From Nemania diffusa (taxonomy: Eukaryota; Ascomycota; Sordariomycetes; Xylariales; Xylariaceae): a stretch of 64,000 nucleotides of DNA. Positions 25,507 through 34,444 of this stretch are shown here, piece by piece. Position 1 is the first letter of the stretch. Every line of letters begins with the position of its first letter. The stretch covers positions 4,164,501 to 4,228,500 of the forward strand of contig JBBPUQ010000008.1 in assembly GCA_038501195.1 (NCBI GenBank). Reading direction: 5' to 3'. The notes under the pieces were generated by a model that searched no databases, was not told where the DNA came from, and was given only the letters and a program-made list of their open reading frames with translations. The translations under genes and the position numbers were made by a program.

Positions 25507-28282
25507 GACCTAATACAGCTTGTAGAAACCCGTTACACGAAATATCACAGCGACGACGACGGCGATAATGACGAAGGGCGGGGAGAGGATGGAGGGGAGG
25601 GGCGAAGAGCGTATAGCGTGTAGCTTGTCGCAAGACAGACAGGGGCCGGTGGCCTGACTCCGAAAGCACGTCTAGTGCCGGTTTGTTTTTGTCTGGGCTA
25701 AGCCCACGATGCTTCGACAAAAAAGCCGCAACGAGAGACGGGCACCAATGATGGTGTAAAACGATTATGCGAGGAAAGATGGATAGGTAAGATAGGTATA
25801 TCTCCCTACCACTTCCTTGAATAGGTCAACCGCGTGTGAATGAAAAGGGCGCGAATAGCGAGCCTATATTATTGCTATTGGTTTACGAAGCTTCTTACAC
25901 GACAGATGCGCGAGAAGAGAGAGACGGTGGTGGTGATGATGATGGCATGGAGGGCAAACACCAAGGACAACGCAAGCTGTGCGTATGCAGACAGGTAGGG
26001 AGGGAGGTCTTTAGTAGTCTGGGTATCACAACACCAGGGGGGCTCTCACACGGATCTGGTCCTCGAGCGAATGGTCAGCCTAGGCAGTGTCGTGCTGTAG
26101 TGTGGCAGGTAGTGTAATGTAGTGTAATGTAGGCAGCGCAGGTAGTGTCGTCGCCAATGCCCGGGTCTCTCGAGGGGATCTCAGGCATCCCTGTCCCGGC
26201 ATCGACGAAGAGATGGTCTGACCAGGGTCGATTGGCAGACCAAGACACGACCAAGAGGTAATAATCAAAAGGATGAGCAGGCCGACAGGCTTGGCAGGTA
26301 GATCCGACGGGTAGGTTGCATTGGGCGTCTTGTCTTACTGTATCCTGGCACTCTTCTCCGCCCTCGAGGCATCTTAATAAGAGGATTGGCTTGCGGGGTA
26401 TAGTTGCCCGTGGGGAAGCAGCCTCGAGACATCCATTTGATATAGTACACGTGGGATGGGAGAGCGAATGACGGAGGGTTGAGCTATGGATTGGGAATGG
26501 GATGAACAACGGTGTTTTTATGGAACCGGGGTGGGAACGAGAATGGGAATGGAAATGGGAATAGTCTAAGTAGAGCAGCCCTGTCTACAGAATACCAACC
26601 GCTATACGCATACTGTACATCAAGTACCTAGGTAGGCTGGCCTTGATAATGCAGTAGCTACCTGGTAATGCTAAGTATGCATCTTAGGCATATAATGCAG
26701 TTGACTTTAGGTACTATCTCTACTGTATAGGTAGGTAGGTGCAGGAACATACTACCTATAGATATTTCAGTATTACAGCACCCACCGTACCACGTATAAT
26801 TAGAATCTCTCCACCATTTCCACCACGTCGGACCCCTATAAGCTACAAAATACAAGACTAATACCGACCGTAGGGTATGTAATGACGTGTGAAAGCTACC
26901 GTAGCTTGCATCGCCTGGAGGCAGGTAGGTAGCTAGATAGACGCAGCCCTGAGCGAAATGTGGAACCACTATAAAACGGGCAGCTCAGTTCATCTGAGAG
27001 GTCGGCTTCCAATCACATGATGCTTAGTTAGGCACTATAGAGCTCCCCCAGTATTTTTAGTGATGTAACGCCGCCATACGTGCCCCATTTCAACAACATC
27101 TCCAACCCACTCCATTACCTAAATGCTTAACGTACGCGAAGTTACATAAGAGGCTCAACTTATTCGCAAGTTCTGCATGAGTTCTTTCTAGACAAGTCCT
27201 TGCGAATGCTAGCGACAACCTTTTTCTAAAAGAGAATTAGGCTATTTTCCAAATTGTCTGGGACATGGTGAGTTGTCCGTCATGACTTACAGGCTTGGTA
27301 GTAACTTGGCTCACTTGGCTCCCTACTTGGCTCCCTGCTTGGCCGAGTTGCCAAGCCGGACTTGCTATGCTGAGGAAAAGCAATTATGTGCAGATATTCC
27401 GCTCATATAATTCTCTCCTTGGCGATAAAAAAGCCGCGTTCAATAATTCAAATTCTAGAACAGGAAACAGTAGAATAGTTTGAGCAATAGCATCAAGCCC
27501 CGCGTTCCCTTTAGTCTTTAGGTAGATATCTAGTGCACCTGCGGGGAATTACAGAGGTGTTACAATGTGGGCGCCAATAGGGGGAGTCTATAACTATACC
27601 CAATAACCATTTTTTAATAGATTTAATATTTCGTTTTTCCCTTTCCTTTTTCTCTTTCTTATGCGCCTGTATTTCCCATATTACCTACTTTTCAAAATTG
27701 TAGTGTGTCTATTCTACATCGTACGTAGGTATTGTCTATTAGCAATACTACAAGTAGTCGGCAAGTACATAGGTAAACAGCAATAGGGAGTCCACCAGCC
27801 CATGTTATAGAGAGTCTCCACTCTTAGATATAGTGGAGACGGGCAACCTCTACAACGGAACACCTAGACAAGTTCTTAGGTAACAGTCCGCTGGCGTCAT
27901 GGAACCACAAAGAATGAGATGACTGATATTAAAAATAACCTGACCCTTGGTTCGTACAGTGGCTAAGGTGAAGGTTGGATTCGAGTTCAATTTTATTTAC
28001 TGTACTGGTATCTTATTTTTATCGGGTGCTCCTTTCCTTGATATCTTTTTATTTGCAATATTCATAATGTTACGGCAGCACTGCTAGGACAATCAATATA
28101 ATCTGTCTCGTGCCCCTCTCTTTTCCTTCGCATCGCATCCTTATTAAAGCCGTTGTCCACAACTGCCGTTGCCCCGATTGAAGGCATACAAAGCTTGACA
28201 CTAGATTAATGCACGCTGGGCACGGTCATAAAGAATACGTAGAGGCAGTCACGACAGCTTGAAGCGTGCTTCGTGCACCAAG
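25507..28282. other. Long intergenic region with simple repeats
   Basis: About 2.8 kb without a supportable gene. It includes TAGGTA-rich tracts near 26620-26940 and a short imperfect tandem repeat built on ACTTGGCTCCCT at about 27302-27346. Pyrimidine-rich runs lie near 27640. ORFs at 25836-27483 lack domains. The last few hundred bases would be the promoter of the Ufd1-domain gene. Confidence 0.5.
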
Positions 28283-30604
28283 ATGGCCGAGCAACCAGCC
28301 GTGAGGTGGTCGGCCACCTTCACGGCCACTTCGCCAGCTACAGATTTGAAGGGGGACAAGATCATATTACCCCAGTCTGCGCTCGAGCAGCTCCTCGCCG
28401 CCTCGGCCAATTCTTCGAGTGCTACTACACGTACAGCTTCTTCATTTACCGCCTTCGACCGACAGAACCCCTATGCCGCGAATTCCTCCCTGCAATCACA
28501 GCAACAGCAGCAACAACAACTACCGAATCCTCTTATGTTTCGTCTCGTGAATCAAGCAAACGGCAACACAGTCCACGCTGGTATCCGCGAGTTCTCCGCG
28601 AACGAGAACGAGGTCTTACTTAGTCCATATCTAACAGAAGCACTTGGACTCGACCCAGAGCAGCTTGCTCGCCCACAGAACGGCCTATCCTCTGCGGATG
28701 CTATCGATGTCGATGCCGAACCCTCCATTACCACCCCCTCTACGGGCCCTCAGATCACAGTACACGCGAAACAGCTACCAAAGGGTACATACGTTCGCTT
28801 GAGGCCCCTCGAAGCCGGTTATAACCCCGACGACTGGAAATCTCTTCTGGAACGCCAGCTACGCGAGAGTTTTACTACTTTGACCAATGGCGCGTTCCTT
28901 TCCGTCCGCGGCGTCAAGGGCGAGACCTTTCGCTTCCTCATAGACCAGTTCCGCCCAGAAGGCGATGGTATTTGCGTTGTGGACACCGACTTGGAAGTCG
29001 ACATCGAGGCGTTGAACGAGGAACAGGCGCGGGAAACCATGAGGCAGATCATAGCCAAGGCACAGGGCGCAGAGGGTACGGCAGAGGGTAGCTCGGTCGG
29101 CCAGGAGCTCACCATTTGGAAGGACGTTGACGGCCGGGTTGTTGCGGGCGATTACGTTGATTACGAATTACCTTCATGGGCTCGGTCACGACCTATCGAG
29201 ATTGAACTGAGCCAATTAGACGATGAGCACCATGTAGACCTATATGTGAGCCCCAGGTCGTCGCGCCAGAGAGCTTTGCCACGGGAGTCCGAGCATGTCT
29301 TTGGCGCCTTAACTTTTCCTGACAAAGAAAGCGGCGTAAAGCGTATCACTATCTTACCAACCAACGCCGAGTTGGACGAAGCGGAGGCCCTCCTAATTTC
29401 GGTTCATGCCTATGACCATCACTCGCACTCATCCAATGCAAAGGGTCCACCACATCCCTTTAGGCTCCGCGCAAGGAATGTCACAGGTAATCATGATGAT
29501 GCTACTGCTGCTGCTACGTCTACTACCACACAAGGAGGTGCCGGCGACCATGGGCCGGGTGAGGAGCAGTGTAAAAACTGTGGTCAATGGGTCCCTAAGC
29601 GCACTATGATTCTTCACGAAAACTTCTGTCGTCGCAACAATATCGCGTGCCCAGAATGCGGCGACGTCTTCCAGAAATCATCTGTGGAGTGGGAAAAACA
29701 CTGGCATTGCCCTCACGACGCCGCCAAAGGCTCGTCGGAGATGAGTAAATCAAAACACGATTATATGTGCCACAACGAACATCAATGTCCAGCTTGTCCA
29801 TTTGCGACCAACTCGCTTGTAGACCTAGCCAGGCATCGGACCACGATCTGCCCCGGCAAGATTATCCTGTGTCGATTCTGCCACCTCGAGGTGCCTCAGG
29901 AGGGAGATCCGTTCAATCCTTCGCCAGAGAGCCTATTGTCCGGTCTCTCAGAACACGAGCTCGCTGATGGTGCTCGCACGACCGACTGCCACCTCTGCTC
30001 CAAGATCATTCGTCTACGCGACATGGCGACGCATCTGAAGCATCACGATCTCGAAAAGGCTCATAGACCCAAGCCCGCCGTATGTCGCAACGCCAACTGC
30101 GGACGCACCTTGCACGGTGTGGGCAGAAATGGCGCCGTGGGGAGCGGGACGCATATTGGCCAAGGCCCTGGTAATGACATCGGTCTCTGCTCCCTCTGCT
30201 TCTCCCCTCTCTACGTCAGCCTGCACGACCCAGAAGGCAAGGCTCTAAAGCGACGCATCGAGCGCAAATACCTCTCACAAATGATGACCGGTTGCGGGAA
30301 GCGGTGGTGCCGAAACGAGTGGTGCAAAACCGGACGCGCGAACGCCGCTCTCGAGGCCAAGGCGTCGTCGGCGCAGGCCGTGCTGCCTCTCATCAAACCG
30401 CTCATGGACGCGTTCAGAGACACGCAGACACCCATGTACTTCTGCGTCGACGAATCTAACCAGCGCAGAAGGGTCCTGGCTGAGATGCTAGCGAGCGAGA
30501 AGGTCTGGGATGTAGAATGGTGCATCGCGGCGTGCGAGGCGGAGGGTCCGAGCCCGGATAAGGCGCATGAGTGGCTTATGAATTGGGCGCCGATGAAGGA
30601 ATAG
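28283..30604 (+). CDS. UFD1-domain protein with C-terminal zinc fingers
   Basis: Single exon, 773 residues from the ATG at 28283 (MAEQPAVRWS). The open frame upstream lacks an ATG. After a short polyglutamine run, the region from about residue 80 to 260 resembles the Ufd1/Npl4 double-psi barrel. It shows FRLVNQANGNTVHAGIREFS, an acidic-flanked QITVHAKQLPKGTYVRLRP, and FLSVRGVKGETFRFLID. The second half carries several Cys/His clusters: CKNCGQWVPKRTMILHENFC, CPECGDVF...HWHCPH, CPACPFATNSLVDLARHRTT and CHLCSKIIRLRDMATHLKHH. Canonical Ufd1 is about 350 residues without such fingers, so this is the long fungal Ufd1-like form, possibly a Cdc48-associated ubiquitin factor. Cdc48 partnership is inferred from the domain only. 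Confidence 0.8.
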   Translation: MAEQPAVRWSATFTATSPATDLKGDKIILPQSALEQLLAASANSSSATTRTASSFTAFDRQNPYAANSSLQSQQQQQQQLPNPLMFRLVNQANGNTVHAGIREFSANENEVLLSPYLTEALGLDPEQLARPQNGLSSADAIDVDAEPSITTPSTGPQITVHAKQLPKGTYVRLRPLEAGYNPDDWKSLLERQLRESFTTLTNGAFLSVRGVKGETFRFLIDQFRPEGDGICVVDTDLEVDIEALNEEQARETMRQIIAKAQGAEGTAEGSSVGQELTIWKDVDGRVVAGDYVDYELPSWARSRPIEIELSQLDDEHHVDLYVSPRSSRQRALPRESEHVFGALTFPDKESGVKRITILPTNAELDEAEALLISVHAYDHHSHSSNAKGPPHPFRLRARNVTGNHDDATAAATSTTTQGGAGDHGPGEEQCKNCGQWVPKRTMILHENFCRRNNIACPECGDVFQKSSVEWEKHWHCPHDAAKGSSEMSKSKHDYMCHNEHQCPACPFATNSLVDLARHRTTICPGKIILCRFCHLEVPQEGDPFNPSPESLLSGLSEHELADGARTTDCHLCSKIIRLRDMATHLKHHDLEKAHRPKPAVCRNANCGRTLHGVGRNGAVGSGTHIGQGPGNDIGLCSLCFSPLYVSLHDPEGKALKRRIERKYLSQMMTGCGKRWCRNEWCKTGRANAALEAKASSAQAVLPLIKPLMDAFRDTQTPMYFCVDESNQRRRVLAEMLASEKVWDVEWCIAACEAEGPSPDKAHEWLMNWAPMKE

Positions 30605-30960
30605 GTTGAAAGTAAAGAGGTATCGCATTTTGCATTAGACGGCGTTGGAAGGCATAGCATGTCATTCGATACCCAGGCGCGTGGCCCTGCATATTATGAA
30701 TTCATCTTCATGTTCTTTTTATTATTCTGGGCATTTTCAACATTGAGTATTATAGCATAGCCGGATATTCTCCATCGTAACAGGGACCGTAATCCATACC
30801 CTAAGCGAAAATATTAAAATCATAGATCATTATACAGCTTTCCTCGCTTTGTCTTCATCTCAGTCTTGACCACCATTACGCTTGTACTCTTGCATCCTTA
30901 GTATTCACAATCAAAACTTGTACTCAAACCCTGCCACATGCGCCCGTAAGAGGATGTTGC
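30605..30960. other. Convergent 3' flank
   Basis: 356 bases between the Ufd1-domain gene stop and the metallothionein stop. It holds the terminators of two convergent genes and nothing else recognised. Confidence 0.45.
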
Positions 30961-31183
30961 TTAGTGGCTCTGAATTGACGTCAGTCAGTATACTCCCGTA
31001 ACAACTAGCGTCAAGGTTACAAGGAAGGCTCACGCAGCATGAACAACCGGCGCTATTATTCGCAACGTCAGCATCGTGCAGGCACTTGTTTCAATACCGC
31101 CGATATAGTATATATGATGAGGGTATGATGGATAAAGCTTACCACTCGCCACAACTACACGTGGTGCAGCCGCACGAACCCAT
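30961..31183 (-). CDS. Tiny copper-type metallothionein (22 residues, 8 Cys)
   Basis: Three very small exons (31183-31143, 31052-31034, 30969-30961) encode 22 residues. The first 13 read MGSCGCTTCSCGE, the next stretch is CAGCSCC, and the last exon is just Ser-His-stop. Eight cysteines fall in CxC, CxxC and CC patterns, which is the signature of short fungal metallothioneins such as Neurospora CuMT and Magnaporthe MMT1. Such proteins bind Cu(I) or Zn(II) in the cytosol or wall. Both introns (90 and 64 bases) have GT..AG ends and CTGAC branch sites. If intron 2 were retained the frame would run on into non-Cys-rich sequence, so splicing is favoured. A TATA-like run lies about 150 bases upstream. 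The gene is far below usual ORF cut-offs. Confidence 0.78.
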
Positions 31184-32378
31184 CTTGATAGAGGTAGGGG
31201 TTTAAACGAACGCGTGGGTTGTTGTATAGAGTGGTGATTCAGACTTGATGTGAATGATGGACAGGTCTACTACTCTAAGTAGATTCCTTAAGAGAGGAAA
31301 GCAAGAAGAAGGCACCACGAATGCGCTGCGGACAGCCCCTTTTATTAACAACTGAGAGCCACAATGGGCCGTGCCCCGTATATACCGTGAATTTCTTACA
31401 GGATTGACAGCGTCGGTTTTCTATGACATGACCGGCGAGTCAATCCCGACCATTCCCACCGGTCATCTCACCCCCCCGCCGCCACTCACATCCCGTGAAT
31501 ATATAGGGGTTGCATCACGGGGCCGGAAAGGGTGGTACACAGCAGCTGGAGAACACGCCCAGCCCATCACAGCTCCTTATTACCAGTACCCCTCACGCCG
31601 GTCAGGTCTGGATGAGGGACCACGTCGCGGGGGCGGCCGGCTTGGCTTACCGGATCGCCCACCCCTTGGTCGGGTATGTCATATCTAATAAAAGGGGGCG
31701 ATACGCTGATATTATGTCGGTAATTGGAGTTAAGTGGCGCTGTATGGCTAGAGATAGTCTTATTACGTCTTTCTTGCCTGTCCGCCTTGAGAGAATGGGA
31801 TACAATATCCGACTTGATGCATGTGTCTGGGTATGTTGGGTAATAGCATGCTGACAGCGACCATTCATAGGCCCTAGGCAATGAGTGTCGGCTGGCTAAT
31901 CCGGGCGTTCGCGGGCTACCGGTCTAGCATAACACCGGGTGATGCAGGGACTGGACGCATCGGTCAAGCAAGTAGATGGAGTTGAGACTTACTGATTATA
32001 CTCCTTGCGTGTCGTGTATGCACTAGGCTTGCTATCTCCGTTGTCTCTCTACTTTACACAGCACCCGAAGCCGACAGACGATAGAGATCAGGAGTTAAAG
32101 GGAGCTTGACAGCTAAGATTAGATTCAACCGATTAAACCGATAATTTAATCTCTTTTTGTTTTTAATCTCTAGTTTCCTTTTTATGGAGGTTTGGCCCAG
32201 AGGACTGTGCTAGAAGTGTGCGGGCGCCCCTTAATAAGGTCTAGCAAGCAGAATATTGTTTACGTGTAACTAATAGCGATTCATTTATCTGCGAGAAGTT
32301 TAAGTACCCTTGATTTTCATTTCTTAAACGTAAACCAAACTATCAGCTACTGTTCCTAGATAGCATAGAATCATCTCG
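31184..32378. other. Intergenic, metallothionein promoter side
   Basis: The first 200 bases are the metallothionein promoter. The remaining kilobase contains overlapping ORFs on both strands (31371-31881) with no family resemblance. Nothing else is supported before the stop codon of the amyloid-motif protein gene. Confidence 0.45.
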
Positions 32379-33379
32379 TTATAGCTCGCTCCGACTAGAG
32401 AGAGGAGTAACAACTAAGTACACTAGACCTGCAACCACAAGGTATTTGACGAACTGAACTACTAACAGACTATAGAAGTCATCTCTTGCGACGGGGTAGT
32501 TGATCTGTGCAGAAAATGTGCCTGCACGGTTGTCTTTGATTTCTACCTTGCTGATGTCTTTCCATAAATCATCACCAATCGGCCCGTTAATCTGCGTTGC
32601 CTGATGCCAGGTCAGGTTATTGAGAATTACTCGTGTGGTTTGATTATTAGGGTCCTTGAGTCCAATATCTACCAAGTCGGAATCTGTCAAGAGAACACTG
32701 CCGTCACCTATTCTATATCAGTATCATAGATCGTGTAATACGAATAGTAGGTACAGGTTTAGGAAGTAGTTGGTACCTTGAGGGGTTCGTCTCTCAATGG
32801 CTTTGGCAAGCTTAAGGCCCTTCCTATCACCTAGCAAATCTCGTAATCGTTTATCAATTCGCTTGACAATCTCGGTGCTCACAACGATCTTGTCATCAGT
32901 CCCCTTTTGCAAGCCCACGGCGGCGACTTGGATCTGTATAATGAGATTCTCCTTGGAACTGCTTATCTGATTGAACTTCGTACGCAAGGCATACTGATCT
33001 CTTTTTCCTTTCCATGCTTGGTGGGCAAATTCCTTCACGTTGTGCTTCGTATTACCGGGACTTAGAGAATCTAAAAGTGTGCTCAGTTCGCTCGTATGCT
33101 TCTCAAGGCTTTTGAGTTGAGCAATGACGTCTGCCGTGCGTAGGCTTTCCTCAGCCCTGACGACCTTAATGACAGCTTCGGTACTTTTTAGCTCTTGGTT
33201 GTGGAGTTGAAGAACATCTCTCAGATTCTTCCGCAGTCTGTTTGCTTCCAAAAGCCTGCTAACATGATCGACTGTGATTTGGAGTGATGCCAAGGCAGTA
33301 CCGACAACCTCGAGCCCTGACTAATTGGCCAATAGTTAACATATTAGTATCAAAATGTGGGTTGATATAAGCTAACCAT
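32379..33379 (-). CDS. Putative NLR-partner effector: helical N-domain, two amyloid-like repeats, C-terminal membrane segment
   Basis: Three exons (33379-33377, 33320-32777, 32707-32379) join to 291 residues. The start codon is alone in exon 1 and the next exon opens SGLEVVGTALASL, the usual opening of HeLo-like/SesA-like fungal helical domains. Residues 2-180 are predicted helix-rich. Residues 208-227 and 236-256 are two related repeats, RVILNN...TQINGPI and KVEIKDN...AQINYPV. They share [RK]V-x-[IL] at the start and a Q-I-N-x-P-[IV] core. The NLR encoded divergently next door carries the same core in its N-terminal leader. Residues 263-284 form a hydrophobic segment that could span a membrane. 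This layout recalls HET-S and HELLP, cell-death effectors triggered by amyloid templating from an NLR. Function, amyloid formation and the exact N-domain family are inference. Confidence 0.7.
32487..32549 (-). repeat. Amyloid-like motif copy R2 in the effector
   Basis: Codons 236-256 of the effector. It opens SKVEIKDN and ends in the core AQINYPV. A match to R1 needs a single-residue gap between the opening V-x-[IL] and the Q-I-N core. Confidence 0.6.
32574..32633 (-). repeat. Amyloid-like motif copy R1 in the effector
   Basis: Codons 208-227 of the effector. It opens RVILNN and ends in the core TQINGPIG. V209 lies 28 residues before the equivalent V237 in R2. HET-s also has two pseudo-repeats, each opening RV-x-[LI]-G-N. 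Confidence 0.6.
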
Positions 33380-33412
33380 GTTCCCCTGACCGAGGCCGTT
33401 GGTGACGCTGTA

Positions 33413-33658
33413 TCAATTGGTGGGGAAAGATGTACAACGATAACAAGTGACTGACTTAAGAAAGTAATAGTATAAGAATAGAATAAGCAAGATAGACATT
33501 AGCAGAGAAGTCAGCATCTTGAGAAAGAAATCAATAGCCCCTAGCATTTCTATCGACTCTAAGGCGTACGCGGGTGGCTGTGCCGCGGAATGGTAGTCAT
33601 TCATAGGTGGTTGCTGCCTATAACACCACCAACTTGCTGCTTTCGAAAATCCAACCAT
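33413..33658 (-). CDS. Small predicted membrane ORF with PPxY motif (uncertain)
   Basis: An 81-codon ORF directly upstream of the effector start on the same strand, 33 bases from its ATG. It starts MVGFSKAASWWCYRQQPP, has a QPPAYAL stretch (a PPxY motif of the type bound by Rsp5/Nedd4 WW domains), then one strongly hydrophobic segment (MLTSLLMSILLILFLYYYF), and ends in a Cys pair. It may be a small gene of the NLR locus, an upstream ORF in the effector mRNA, or chance. No family was recognised. Confidence 0.3.
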   Translation of the reverse strand: MVGFSKAASWWCYRQQPPMNDYHSAAQPPAYALESIEMLGAIDFFLKMLTSLLMSILLILFLYYYFLKSVTCYRCTSFPTN

Positions 33659-34444
33659 GCTAGTTAAAAACTGCAGGCACTATTGGTTGTTCATAAGGCA
33701 ATCAGGAATTATTGGTTTCTGCTTGCATAGCTTACTGCAACTCGTCGATCAACGGTAAATATTACTTGTGGCGCTCCTTACATCAATCGAAATTAGCTAG
33801 ATGGGCTAGTCGCTCAGCACTTCACATTTCATTATCTATTCGTTAAGAGTATTTTCAGCTTGCGTCAAGCCAAGCTAAACGAGATGCAGTACTACCCTAT
33901 AATTACAAGATTTAACTAGCTACTTAAAGTAGGAGAAAATGAAGTCCCGATGCATATTAAGTCGAAGCTATCTACAGCACATCACAGGGCTCACACTCAA
34001 TTATAGTAGTTTGTACTTGTAGTAGGGGGCGCGTGAGCCTTTTCCGGCTTGCTTTCGTGGCGAGGTCGACGCTGGTCTAGGATCATTGTTGGGTCGATTA
34101 AAAGTGCCTAGTTAGCTAAAAAGAATTTTTAGAAATTCCAACGTAGGTAGTAGTAAAAGGCGGTGGGCGGGACGAATTTGGGTATTCGAGCTGAGTGTGC
34201 CTAGACTTGTAGTGTCCTTTTCCTTTCATCACAGCCTTTATCTTTACACGAGCTGTGTTCTCTTCAGACCAACCTCGAAGACTCACTAGGCACTTGCACC
34301 AGCAGGAACTGAAATTTCGACAAAAGGAAAACTTGATGATCAATTTTGCTAGCGTTACTTTATTAAGTGGATCATCTATTGTAATTGATCTCCGGCTGTG
34401 GAAAAGAGGATTCGGGACGCAACTGTATCACAAGCTCTTACACC
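33659..34444. promoter_or_regulatory. Divergent promoter region of the NLR-effector pair
   Basis: AT-rich DNA between the small membrane ORF and the NLR start. Overlapping ORFs at 34116-34343 (-) and 34255-34488 (+) have no domain and lie out of frame with the NLR. The NLR ATG sits in a strong context (cacc before ATG). Confidence 0.4.

Noticed and set aside
31371..31881. Overlapping ORFs on both strands
   Set aside because: Mutually overlapping in several frames with no motif, as expected by chance.
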